Of a stretch of 9,988 nt of DNA, positions 1 to 7,376 are shown piece by piece. The notes beneath the pieces were generated by a model that saw only the letters and a list, made by a program, of their open reading frames with translations, was not told the origin of the DNA and searched no databases. The position numbers and the translations under genes were made by a program. Position 1 is the stretch's first letter; the number at the start of each line of letters is the position of its first letter. Origin of the DNA: an uncultured Bacteriovorax sp. (GTDB taxonomy: Bacteria; Bdellovibrionota; Bacteriovoracia; Bacteriovoracales; Bacteriovoracaceae); NCBI GenBank assembly GCA_943914745.1, contig CALUDF010000084.1, forward strand, positions 1-9,988, in the 5' to 3' direction.

Positions 1-1120
1 AATTAAACTCTTCCCCAAAGACGCTGATGCCATTAATCTTCCTTGAGACCTCATTGGCGTAGGACTTATAGACGGCTTGCGCTTTGATTTTTGTGTATTC
101 ATCAAGGGGTAAAGGCGTTGACTGATATTTTTCCTGGCACAAAGACTTAAAGTCCCCACCATAAATAGCAGCGTCTCTTTTAGAAGCTTCCAGGCAGTCA
201 TACCAAGAACTCTTTTTATAGAACTCTCTTAAGAACTCTTTAGAAAAGCTCTTTCCCCTGTAAAGCAGGCGAAGCTCATCGATGCCGATTGAATCCACCA
301 GCATAAAAGATCTTTTTCCGTGAATATCTTCCACGAATGCCATTTCAATTTTTCCATCCAACAAGGTCAGTCCCATCTCTGCATGAAACTTAAAGAGATT
401 TAAGGCAATAAGGGCACTCATCTCGCGGAGTTCACCAAACTCAGCCTCATTCATACTTGAGAGGGACATCGCCTCTTTGTAATCAATGTAGCGGTCCCCT
501 TTTTCAAGCTTCGTAGAAAAATCGATGACAGGTTTTTTCAAAAGCCCCATTTGAGGCACTTCACTAAAACCATAGTGCTCCCATTTTAAAAGATCATTCC
601 CCAGTCTCTTTGAAAGCGAGTTCCCCGGAGGAAGACCTAAGCGGAAAATAACTTCCAGAGGAACAAGGGTATTGATTGGCCTTTTTTCATAAGCGCCGTA
701 ATCATATGTATCACCTTTTAAGTCAGGGCGAATGACTGAAATATTCTTAACCTTTAGATAGGGAGAATTCATTTCAATCTCACGCTCATCTAAAAGGGCG
801 TGATGAAAAAGACCAAAGGTCTTAAGTTTTTTATAAAGATAGGAGTGCGAGAGCGTTTCTAAATACTCAGGATCAAAATTATTAATGAGGGAAGGAGCAA
901 AAAACAAATTCTCCCAGCTAAGAGGATTTCCCAGGTGTTTAAAAAAACTCTTTCCCATCACGGCTAAAGTCTTTCCCTTCTCATCCAAAGAATCCGGCAT
1001 CTCTCCCCAATCAAAAACAGAAAAGCGGTCGGAGAATTCAAAGAGTAAATCAGGCGCGGACACTTCCCCCCTGACATTTTTAACCGATCCACGGTACAAT
1101 ACAGGTGGCAAATGTGTCAT
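1..1120 (-). CDS. purC: SAICAR synthetase (phosphoribosylaminoimidazole-succinocarboxamide synthase), long form, 3' end cut by window edge
   Basis: Joins aspartate to CAIR using ATP to give SAICAR, step seven of purine synthesis, in the cytoplasm. Reading the minus strand from the ATG at 1120 gives 373 uninterrupted codons to the window edge, with no stop reached. Visible motifs are the N-terminal nucleotide loop YRGSVKNV (residues 9-16), SDRFSVFDWGEMPD (30-43), STKLEKGDR (202-210) in the substrate-binding part, LVDSIGIDELRL (274-285) with the acidic metal/ATP-site residues, and SKEFLREFYK (293-302). It is much longer than the 237-residue E. coli enzyme and looks like the longer type I recall from Bdellovibrio and Myxococcus relatives. 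The start lies 3 nt after the purF stop and has a GGGAG ribosome binding site (1131-1127) with a 6-nt spacer inside the end of purF, so the two are probably translationally coupled. Family is confident; the C-terminus is unseen. Confidence 0.9.
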   Translation of the reverse strand, partial: MTHLPPVLYRGSVKNVRGEVSAPDLLFEFSDRFSVFDWGEMPDSLDEKGKTLAVMGKSFFKHLGNPLSWENLFFAPSLINNFDPEYLETLSHSYLYKKLKTFGLFHHALLDEREIEMNSPYLKVKNISVIRPDLKGDTYDYGAYEKRPINTLVPLEVIFRLGLPPGNSLSKRLGNDLLKWEHYGFSEVPQMGLLKKPVIDFSTKLEKGDRYIDYKEAMSLSSMNEAEFGELREMSALIALNLFKFHAEMGLTLLDGKIEMAFVEDIHGKRSFMLVDSIGIDELRLLYRGKSFSKEFLREFYKKSSWYDCLEASKRDAAIYGGDFKSLCQEKYQSTPLPLDEYTKIKAQAVYKSYANEVSRKINGISVFGEEFN

Positions 1121-1123
1121 AGA

Positions 1124-2626
1124 TTACTCCCTGTGAAGACTTCTCATATCTTGGAACTTCTGCGCACTGCCAGTATCAACAGGGTAACAACCGTTAATAC
1201 AGGCCATGCACAGACCTTCTTTTCCAATACTTTTTTTCAAGGCTTCAGTTGATAAATAAATAAGTTTCGTGGCCCCTAGATAATCGGCCACTTCTTTTAC
1301 TGAGCGCTCACTTGCGACCAGCTCTTTTGGATCTGGAAAGTCCACCCCGTAGTAGCATGGATACCTAATAGGCGGGCAAGTCGTCGCAAAATAGACTTCA
1401 CGGGCCCCGGCCTCTTTGACCATTTCGATAATTCTCTTCGACGTCGTCCCACGAACGATGCTGTCATCCAAAAGAAGAATGTTTTTTCCTTTAATCTCAT
1501 TGGCAATGGCCGTGAGCTTTAACTGGACGGCGCGCTTTCTGCTTTCTTGAGTATTGAGAATGAAACTTCTCTGGATATATCGATTCTTAATTAAAACTTC
1601 ACGATAAGGAATTTTTAAGTTTTCACTTAGGCTGATAGCGGCCACGCGGCTAGTCTCTGGTATCGGAACAACAATATCAGGAGCAATCTCTCCTCTATTG
1701 ATGAGCTCTCTAATTTCTTCACCTAAATTCTTTCCAAAATCCAAGCGAGCAGAATAAACACTTCGCTCCTCTAAAACACTTTCGGGGTTGGCAAAATAAA
1801 CCCACTCAAACATGCAGGAGCGAGGAGAGATCCCTCTTGTTTTTGAGTAATCAACAGAAGAGAAGATCTCCCCTGTCTGATCAATGAAAATAATCTCTCC
1901 AGGGGCCAAGTCTCTTACGACCTCATAACCTAAAAAATTAAGAGCATTGGACTCAGAACTAAAGCAGTAGCTCTTTCCAAAATGTTCCGGGTAAAGTGCC
2001 TTTTCTTCTTCTGAGAGTTTTCTCTCCCCTAGGATGAGTGGACGCAGACCATGAGGGTCTCTAAAAGCAAAAAAGCCTTTATCAGCTAAAAGACCCACAG
2101 AAGAAAATCCGCCTTTAACGGTATCAAAAAGACTTTTAACTGCATTTTGAAATTGATCAAAATGACTGGGAACATTCTTTTCTCTAAGCCCATCAGAGAG
2201 AACATTGAGCATGACTTCCAGGTCATTATTGGTAAAGAGATGCCTTCTCTTTTCTTCCTGAACATATTTTTTTAATTCAAAGTAATTAACAACATTTCCG
2301 TTATGAACCATTCCAATACCGTGTGGGTAATTAATGGTCATTGGTTGAATGTCGCGTTTGGAGTCGATTGGTGATTTTTCTTTAGGGCCAACAGTTGCAT
2401 AGCGGGTGTGAGCGATGCTCATTTGTCCTGAAAACCCCGCTAAAGTTTCAGGACGAAAGACGTCGCTGATGAGCCCCAGGTCTTTGTGTTGGTGAAAATT
2501 TTTTGTATTGAAATCAAAACTTAGAATTCCGGCGGCATCCTGTCCACGGTGCTGCAGAAGAAGCAGACCCTGGTAGACTTCCTGAAATGAATAAGGAGTT
2601 CCAAAAACTCCTACAATTCCACACAT
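1124..2626 (-). CDS. purF: Amidophosphoribosyltransferase (glutamine PRPP amidotransferase), Fe-S type
   Basis: Catalyses the committed first step of purine synthesis: PRPP plus glutamine gives 5-phosphoribosylamine. The chosen start gives 500 residues beginning MCGIVGVFG, which puts the Ntn-hydrolase nucleophile Cys2 directly after Met, so methionine removal alone exposes it. Glutaminase motifs follow: QHRGQDAAGI (25-34), HTRYATVG (73-80) and HNGN (108-111). The phosphoribosyltransferase half has PIPETSR (321-327) and the PRPP loop LLLDDSIVRGTTS (384-396). Cys271, Cys424 and the Cys473/Cys476 pair fall where the Bacillus-type enzyme binds its 4Fe-4S cluster; E. coli lacks most of these. An in-frame upstream ATG at 2668 would add 14 residues but has no ribosome binding site; the 2626 start has only a purine-rich AAGAGAGAG stretch 5 nt ahead. 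First gene of a purF-purC unit divergent from purK-purE. Confidence 0.96.
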   Translation of the reverse strand: MCGIVGVFGTPYSFQEVYQGLLLLQHRGQDAAGILSFDFNTKNFHQHKDLGLISDVFRPETLAGFSGQMSIAHTRYATVGPKEKSPIDSKRDIQPMTINYPHGIGMVHNGNVVNYFELKKYVQEEKRRHLFTNNDLEVMLNVLSDGLREKNVPSHFDQFQNAVKSLFDTVKGGFSSVGLLADKGFFAFRDPHGLRPLILGERKLSEEEKALYPEHFGKSYCFSSESNALNFLGYEVVRDLAPGEIIFIDQTGEIFSSVDYSKTRGISPRSCMFEWVYFANPESVLEERSVYSARLDFGKNLGEEIRELINRGEIAPDIVVPIPETSRVAAISLSENLKIPYREVLIKNRYIQRSFILNTQESRKRAVQLKLTAIANEIKGKNILLLDDSIVRGTTSKRIIEMVKEAGAREVYFATTCPPIRYPCYYGVDFPDPKELVASERSVKEVADYLGATKLIYLSTEALKKSIGKEGLCMACINGCYPVDTGSAQKFQDMRSLHRE

Positions 2627-2654
2627 CGAAACTCTCTCTTTGTGATTAGGAAAA

Positions 2655-2683
2655 CTTATAGATGACATTAAGGAGACTAATAA
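2655..2683 (-). promoter_or_regulatory. Candidate purF promoter
   Basis: On the minus strand TTATTA (2683-2678) is followed after 17 nt by TATAAG (2660-2655). The -10 matches five of six consensus bases, the -35 only three. Transcription would start near 2648, about 22 nt before the chosen purF ATG and downstream of the alternative ATG at 2668, which agrees with the shorter protein. Inferred from sequence only. Confidence 0.35.
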
Positions 2684-2712
2684 GATTTATCAGGTATGGC
2701 CAATAAAATCTT
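2682..2712. repeat. Imperfect inverted repeat between divergent purF and purK promoters, possible operator
   Basis: AAGATTTAT (2682-2690) and ATAAAATCTT (2703-2712) are inverted copies apart from one extra base, separated by 12 nt. The element sits almost exactly between the two candidate -35 boxes, so one dimeric regulator could control both purine transcription units. It does not look like the E. coli PurR box or the Bacillus PurBox. The arms are AT-rich, so chance is a real alternative. Confidence 0.35.
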
Positions 2713-2741
2713 TTGGTATTTCAATTTTTTTCGTGCATTAT
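2713..2741 (+). promoter_or_regulatory. Candidate purK-purE promoter, near-leaderless
   Basis: TTGGTA (2713-2718) is followed after exactly 17 nt by CATTAT (2736-2741); each box matches four of six consensus bases. The predicted start near 2748 lies only about 5 nt before the preferred purK ATG at 2753, and no Shine-Dalgarno sequence precedes that ATG, which would fit a leaderless or nearly leaderless message. Confidence 0.4.
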
Positions 2742-2752
2742 CTTTTTTATCT

Positions 2753-3898
2753 ATGAATCACGTGACTTCTAAAACAGTTCTCGGAATTTTAGGAAGCGGT
2801 CAATTGGCCCGCATGACATGCCTCGCCGCCACTACTTTTGGCATTCAAACCCACGTTTATTGTACTGAAAAAGAAACCTCGCCCGCTGAACATACTGCAA
2901 CAAAAACGGTAAAAGGAAGTTTTGAAGACGTTCAAAACATTTTAGACTTCTGCGAATCTTGTGATGTGATCACATTAGAAAATGAATTCATCGATCAAAA
3001 CATTTTAGAGATGATTGATGAGAGATTTCCAGGAAAACTTTTTCCCAATTCAAAAACATTTAAAAAAATTGGCGATAAAATCAGTGAGAAAGAAAGTTTT
3101 GCGAACGCTGGAATCAGGGTCACTCCTTTTAAGAAAGTTAAAACCATAGAGGACGTTTCGCGATTTGCAGAAACCCATCACTATCCTGTCGTTCTAAAGA
3201 GCTCCAAAGGCGGCTATGATGGTTATGGTAACATCACGATTAAAAGCGCCGAAGAATTAGAAATAAAATTTCCTCTCTTGAAGGGTGATCTTCTCGTTGA
3301 GGCCTTTATTCCCTATGAAAAAGAGCTGGCAATCATAATTGCCAGAAATAAAAAAGGAGAGATGATCTCTTACCCGATTGCCCATACGATCCAGGAAAAT
3401 CACATCTGCCATTTTGTCAGTGTGCCGGCCGACATCTCTCCAAAGATAGAAAGCGAAATAAAAGCGACGGCAAAACTTGCCATGACCACAATTGATGCCG
3501 TTGGCATTTTTGCCTTTGAATTCTTCCTGACAAAGGAAGGAGTTCTTTATTTAAATGAATCGGCCCCCCGTCCGCACAATAGCGGGCATTACTCCATTGA
3601 AGGATGCGAGACATCTCAGTTTCACAACCACGTCAGAAGTGTCATGAATCTTACTTTGGGAGAAGCTCATTTAAAATCTCCTGCCGTCTTGATACTCAAC
3701 CTTTTAGGCACGGGAGAGCACATCGCAGAGCTCTCTCCTCTTCACCATTTTTTATCAGTTAAAGGCGGCCATCTCCATTTATATGGCAAGCGTTTCTCTA
3801 AAAAAGGCCGCAAGATGGGGCACTTCACTCTCCTCGGGGAAAACCCAAAAGAGATGATGGATGTATTACAAAAACTAAAATCGGAATATACATTATGA
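2753..3898 (+). CDS. purK: N5-carboxyaminoimidazole ribonucleotide synthetase
   Basis: ATP-grasp enzyme that converts AIR, ATP and bicarbonate into N5-CAIR, which PurE then rearranges. The 381 residues show the N-terminal dinucleotide-like loop GILGSGQLARM (11-21), the ATP-grasp glycine-rich loop KSSKGGYDGYGN (149-160), metal-binding acidic residues around EFF (256-258) and NESAPRPHNSGHY (268-280), CETSQF (285-290) and the C-terminal GRKMGH (352-357). Length is usual for the family. An in-frame ATG at 2696 would add a 19-residue hydrophobic extension that PurK proteins do not normally have and would lie upstream of the promoter candidate, so 2753 is preferred; there is no clear ribosome binding site. 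The last codons overlap purE in an ATGA, indicating translational coupling. Confidence 0.95.
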   Translation: MNHVTSKTVLGILGSGQLARMTCLAATTFGIQTHVYCTEKETSPAEHTATKTVKGSFEDVQNILDFCESCDVITLENEFIDQNILEMIDERFPGKLFPNSKTFKKIGDKISEKESFANAGIRVTPFKKVKTIEDVSRFAETHHYPVVLKSSKGGYDGYGNITIKSAEELEIKFPLLKGDLLVEAFIPYEKELAIIIARNKKGEMISYPIAHTIQENHICHFVSVPADISPKIESEIKATAKLAMTTIDAVGIFAFEFFLTKEGVLYLNESAPRPHNSGHYSIEGCETSQFHNHVRSVMNLTLGEAHLKSPAVLILNLLGTGEHIAELSPLHHFLSVKGGHLHLYGKRFSKKGRKMGHFTLLGENPKEMMDVLQKLKSEYTL

Positions 3899-4404
3899 AA
3901 AAAGTAAAAAATCAAAAAGCTCTCGTCGCCGTCATCATGGGAAGCCAATCGGACTGGCCAGTGATGAAAGAGGCCTGTGATGTCCTCGATGCTTTCAAGA
4001 TCCCCTATGAAAAACAAATCCTCTCGGCCCACAGGACTCCTGATGAAATGAGAAGCTTTGCGATTTCTGCTCGGGCAAACGGCCTAAAAGTTATCATCGC
4101 GGGTGCAGGAGGAGCGGCCCACCTTCCGGGAATGACGGCTGCCTACACAACTCTTCCAGTCATCGGCGTGCCTGTCATCTCTAAAACTCTCCAAGGAGTT
4201 GATAGCCTCTACTCAATCGTTCAAATGCCTAAAGGGATTCCCGTTGCCACGGTTGCTATCGGCAATGCAAGCAATGCCGGACTCCTTGCCGTGCAGATGC
4301 TTTCAATCAACGACGAAGAACTGGCGGAGAAAATTGAGACGTTCAGGCAAAGACAAAGTCTGGATGTCAAAGAGTCCAACAAACTTTTAAAGAAATCAAA
4401 ATAG
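3895..4404 (+). CDS. purE: N5-carboxyaminoimidazole ribonucleotide mutase (class I PurE)
   Basis: Moves the carboxylate of N5-CAIR to carbon 4 to give CAIR, the substrate of the PurC encoded on the other strand. The 169 residues contain MGSQSDWPVM (15-24), which binds the ribonucleotide phosphate, the catalytic SAHRTP (44-49) with its histidine, and the flexible loop AGAGGAAHLPGM (69-80). These are the class I (mutase) signatures, and pairing with purK agrees, since class II enzymes work without PurK. The start overlaps the purK stop by 4 nt (ATGA) with only a weak purine stretch upstream, so it is probably translated by reinitiation. The gene ends 4 nt before the stop of the convergent gene, leaving no room for an intergenic terminator. 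Confidence 0.97.
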   Translation: MKKVKNQKALVAVIMGSQSDWPVMKEACDVLDAFKIPYEKQILSAHRTPDEMRSFAISARANGLKVIIAGAGGAAHLPGMTAAYTTLPVIGVPVISKTLQGVDSLYSIVQMPKGIPVATVAIGNASNAGLLAVQMLSINDEELAEKIETFRQRQSLDVKESNKLLKKSK

Positions 4405-4408
4405 AAGA

Positions 4409-6184
4409 CTAAGGATTTCTCTCTTCGACCTTCTCGTAATTTCTAATATAGGCCTTAGTCACTCTCTCAAAAAGAGAGTCTTCTTCTGTCGCCTCATATT
4501 CAGTTTTATTTTTATATTTTTTAGCGACAATACTTTGTGAGAGAATTTGGGCATTGAGCATGGCCTCAGTTGTGCTTAAGTTTGTTTGAGCTACTGAGTT
4601 AGTGCCAAGAGAGAGACTTCCTGAAGAAATGGCACTTGTTCCACTCGTAACACCCAAAGAAGTGGCCGTCACAGCACTTGATACGTCCTTTGATACTTTC
4701 TCACTTTGAGTCTTGGCCAAAGACTTTTTCATTTTTTCAATAAATGAAGTTTTCTCCACCGTACTCGCCTTACTCTTTGCGGAGCTAGAGCTCTCTGCCG
4801 CTTTTTTCAAAGCGCTTTCTGCGCCTTTGATACTGGAATTTTTCTTTTCTATTTGAGCAATCGCACTTTGAGATTTTTTAGCAATAGCAAGCGAAGCTCC
4901 ACTGAGGCTTAAAGAATTAAGGGCCACCCCATTTGATAAGACCGAAAGTTTTCCCGATGATGAAGCGCTGGCCGAACTTCCAAGAATAGCGCTGCTCGTT
5001 CCAGAAGAAGCAAGTGCCAACTGATTACTTACGACAGCAGAACTCTCTTGCCCCTGAGTAGACGCGCTAGAATTCGATCCACTACTTGTTTGCCCACTTG
5101 AAACAGAAGCCGAATTAGAAGTAGAACTCGTTGACGATGTCTCTGCACTGCTCGCAACTCCTTCCACGGTCGTCGCCACTCCCTTTAAAGCATCCAACAT
5201 CTTCTGCATTTTCTCTTTGGCCAAAAGAAGGTTTTCTAATTTTATTCTGTCGAGGACTAAAATCTCATTTACTTTGAGGGCAATATAATCAAAATACTCA
5301 GGTCTATTTCCCGCTTGCCCAATGACGGTATTGGCAACTTTCCAATTTTCATCGTCACTCTCCGGGCATTTAGCTCCTGACTTTTGACGAGCTTCCTCTA
5401 GCGCCGCAAGCGCCGTCTCCATTGGCGTTGACCAATCATACCGAGTGTCGTTGGAGCGAGGAAGAGAGGCCATGATATTTTTTATTTCAAGAGCGATCTC
5501 TTGCATTTTATCGTTGAGACCGATACTCGCCATCACCTTAAAATAAGTCTCTCCGTACTCGTTTAAGAGGCCCGACTTAAGGGAGGGAATTTTGGCCAGA
5601 ACCTCTTCACACCCTGGAACAGGATCTTTTTCTTCAACCTCATTTTGCACTTTCTTTTTTCTCGCACAGGCCGCTGTGGCCACATCAAAAGACGTTTTTA
5701 AAGCAGTATCACGCAAATTAAAATAGGCTTCCATTGTTTTAGCATGCTCTTTGGCATTTTCTTCCAAGGATTTCAGAATTGCCAAAAGCAATTTTTCACG
5801 CAGGGGAATTCTTCCCACTTCACCATTAACACTCTCTATACTCGCCGATAAATTCCCGATCTGGAGCTCCAGTGAAGCAACTTGTACGGCACTCGCTTCA
5901 GTTGTTGTCAGCTCTTGAAGTTTATTTTCCAGGGCAGCGACCCTTTCATTTAAGAGCTTATCCCTAGCGACTTCTCCGGCAGAATAAGTTTTGATCGCAC
6001 TCCACCAATTCGACAACGAAGCAGGCATTTCAGAACCTGCCCCTTTACAAGACTTGGCCCCAATATCCTCTGCTCCTTTTAAGAGCAGACCTAGCTCATA
6101 AACTTTTTGATCGTATCCATCTTCACTGCTCAAAACCACATTTGAGCACAAGATCAATACGCAGAAAATCGCCGCTACTTTCAT
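4409..6184 (-). CDS. Exported coiled-coil and serine-rich protein of unknown function
   Basis: Not recognised as a known family. The 591 residues begin with a Sec-type signal peptide (about 1-19, MKVAAIFCVLILCSNVVLS) without a proper lipobox, so the protein is probably periplasmic or secreted. Residues 70-340 are charged and heptad-like, suggesting helical coiled coils, with four cysteines in the mature part (46, 173, 192, 273) that could form disulfides. Residues 344-435 and 465-535 are low-complexity and rich in Ser, Ala, Thr and Gly; about 555-591 is charged again. The ATG at 6184 is chosen because GGTGGAG (6197-6191) lies 6 nt upstream; a GTG at 6196 in frame overlaps that site. It is transcribed convergently to purE and lies 105 nt after the guanylyltransferase gene. 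The serine-rich tract could be a flexible or surface-exposed linker; that is inference. Confidence 0.85.
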   Translation of the reverse strand: MKVAAIFCVLILCSNVVLSSEDGYDQKVYELGLLLKGAEDIGAKSCKGAGSEMPASLSNWWSAIKTYSAGEVARDKLLNERVAALENKLQELTTTEASAVQVASLELQIGNLSASIESVNGEVGRIPLREKLLLAILKSLEENAKEHAKTMEAYFNLRDTALKTSFDVATAACARKKKVQNEVEEKDPVPGCEEVLAKIPSLKSGLLNEYGETYFKVMASIGLNDKMQEIALEIKNIMASLPRSNDTRYDWSTPMETALAALEEARQKSGAKCPESDDENWKVANTVIGQAGNRPEYFDYIALKVNEILVLDRIKLENLLLAKEKMQKMLDALKGVATTVEGVASSAETSSTSSTSNSASVSSGQTSSGSNSSASTQGQESSAVVSNQLALASSGTSSAILGSSASASSSGKLSVLSNGVALNSLSLSGASLAIAKKSQSAIAQIEKKNSSIKGAESALKKAAESSSSAKSKASTVEKTSFIEKMKKSLAKTQSEKVSKDVSSAVTATSLGVTSGTSAISSGSLSLGTNSVAQTNLSTTEAMLNAQILSQSIVAKKYKNKTEYEATEEDSLFERVTKAYIRNYEKVEERNP

Positions 6185-6190
6185 AGTCAA

Positions 6191-6197
6191 CTCCACC
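6191..6197 (-). promoter_or_regulatory. Ribosome binding site deciding the start of the serine-rich protein
   Basis: GGTGGAG on the minus strand with a 6-nt spacer to the ATG at 6184. It overlaps the GTG at 6196, an alternative in-frame start, and so argues against it. Confidence 0.75.
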
Positions 6198-6228
6198 AGA
6201 AGGAAGTGCTAATGGCCTATTTTCTCGT

Positions 6229-6234
6229 ATTCTA
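6229..6234 (-). promoter_or_regulatory. Possible -10 box for the serine-rich protein gene
   Basis: TAGAAT on the minus strand matches five of six -10 bases and would start transcription near 6222, about 38 nt before the ATG. No good -35 box lies at normal spacing, so this is weak. No hairpin terminator is seen between the guanylyltransferase stop and this site, so read-through from upstream is an alternative source of transcript. Confidence 0.25.
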
Positions 6235-6289
6235 AAACACAATTATTGAATAAAGATGGAACCTGAAAAAGGCCCATAAGAGGATGAAG

Positions 6290-7366
6290 TTAGATGAGAT
6301 CCGGTCGGGTCTTCTTTAAGTGCTCAACGATTTTTTTAATCTCTTGGGCATCCTTGACAGGGGCGACCATGGTCACTTTATCGTTAACAACAATAATGTG
6401 TTTTTCCATGTTGATTAAAGCGACAAATTTATCAGGGGCAAAGACAATGTTATCTGTAGAGTTTAGGAAAAACTCTCCATCGGATTTAACGACTGTGTTG
6501 CCATGAGTTTCATCAATAACACTTGAGAGAGCATCCCATGACCCCAAATCATTCCAGTCAAAGCTCGCCGGCATAACGGCAATCCGCTTGGATTTCTCCA
6601 TGATCGCATAATCGATAGAGTCACTCGGCAGTTTCTGATAAACGGTTTTTAACTGAGCAGGCCTATTTAAGGCCTTTGAAAGAAGGTCAAAGTGCTTAAA
6701 CATTTCCGGAGCATGCTTTTCAAACTCCTCTAAAAAAATCTTCACCGGGGCCACAAACATTCCAGCGTTCCACAGGTATTGCCCACTCTTTACATATTCT
6801 GTGGCCAGCTCATAATGGGGTTTCTCTTTAAAGCGCGAAACTTTAAAGGCTTCCTCATTAAGGAGTTTTCCCTTTTGAATATAACCAAACCCAGTGTGAG
6901 GAAAATGAGGAGTGATCCCAATGGTCACGATCTGCTGATTGTGATGAGCAAAATCCGAAGCTTTTTTCACCGTCTGGTGAAAGCCCTTCTTATTAAGAAT
7001 CACATGGTCACTTGGCACAATCGTCACGACATCATCAAGCTTCACACCTTGTTGCAATAAGGCCGCAAGCGACATCAGGATACAAGGTCCCGTGTTTCTT
7101 CCAGTGGGCTCAAAAATGATGCCTTTATTATTAATCTTTCCTTTGCTGGCCTCTTTGCAAAGCTTTTCTTGCTCTTTAGTCGTTACGATAAAACGATTTT
7201 CCTTGGGAATGAAGCGATCAAAACGATTGATCGTCTCTTCCAGGAGACTCTGCTCACTGATGAGATTCAGGTACTGCTTAGGTCTCTTCTCTGTAGACTC
7301 CGGCCAAAAGCGAGTGCCTTTACCACCGGCCATAATGAGAGAGTAGAGCTTATAGGTCTTTTTCAT
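6290..7366 (-). CDS. manC: Mannose-1-phosphate guanylyltransferase, short monofunctional form
   Basis: Makes GDP-mannose from mannose-1-phosphate and GTP, the activated mannose used for lipopolysaccharide, capsule or exopolysaccharide. The 358 residues show the nucleotidyltransferase signature IMAGGKGTRFWP (11-22) with RPKQYL (28-33), EPTGRNTGP (86-94), PSDH (118-121), TGFGYI (158-163), FKEKP (179-183), WNAGM (199-203) and DWNDLGSW (270-277). It stops where the sugar nucleotidyltransferase domain and its short C-terminal beta part end, so it lacks the phosphomannose isomerase domain of bifunctional ManC/AlgA enzymes of about 470-480 residues. The start is 10 nt after the SPOR gene stop and has only a weak AAAAGA-like ribosome binding site, consistent with cotranscription. 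Whether the symbol should be manC or another is uncertain; the reaction is well supported, with other sugar-1-phosphate guanylyltransferases the only close alternative. Confidence 0.93.
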   Translation of the reverse strand: MKKTYKLYSLIMAGGKGTRFWPESTEKRPKQYLNLISEQSLLEETINRFDRFIPKENRFIVTTKEQEKLCKEASKGKINNKGIIFEPTGRNTGPCILMSLAALLQQGVKLDDVVTIVPSDHVILNKKGFHQTVKKASDFAHHNQQIVTIGITPHFPHTGFGYIQKGKLLNEEAFKVSRFKEKPHYELATEYVKSGQYLWNAGMFVAPVKIFLEEFEKHAPEMFKHFDLLSKALNRPAQLKTVYQKLPSDSIDYAIMEKSKRIAVMPASFDWNDLGSWDALSSVIDETHGNTVVKSDGEFFLNSTDNIVFAPDKFVALINMEKHIIVVNDKVTMVAPVKDAQEIKKIVEHLKKTRPDLI

Positions 7367-7376
7367 GATTAATCTT

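Noticed and set aside
885..1136. Plus-strand open frame of 83 codons opposite purC
   Set aside because: Antisense to a strongly supported purC, with no family motif or ribosome binding site.
2696..2752. Upstream in-frame start for purK adding 19 residues
   Set aside because: The hydrophobic extension is atypical for PurK, and the promoter candidate lies within it.
3742..4032. Minus-strand open frame across the purK-purE junction
   Set aside because: Antisense shadow of two certain genes.
4461..4479. Hairpin ACTCTCT-N5-AGAGAGT followed by CTTCTTCT as a terminator for purK-purE
   Set aside because: Only 7 AT/GC-mixed base pairs, no real T-run, and it lies inside the convergent coding sequence; it may slow polymerase but is not supported as a terminator.
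6130..6184. Lipoprotein signal (LILC at residues 10-13) in the serine-rich protein
   Set aside because: Leu rather than Gly, Ala or Ser precedes the Cys, and the hydrophobic core continues past it.
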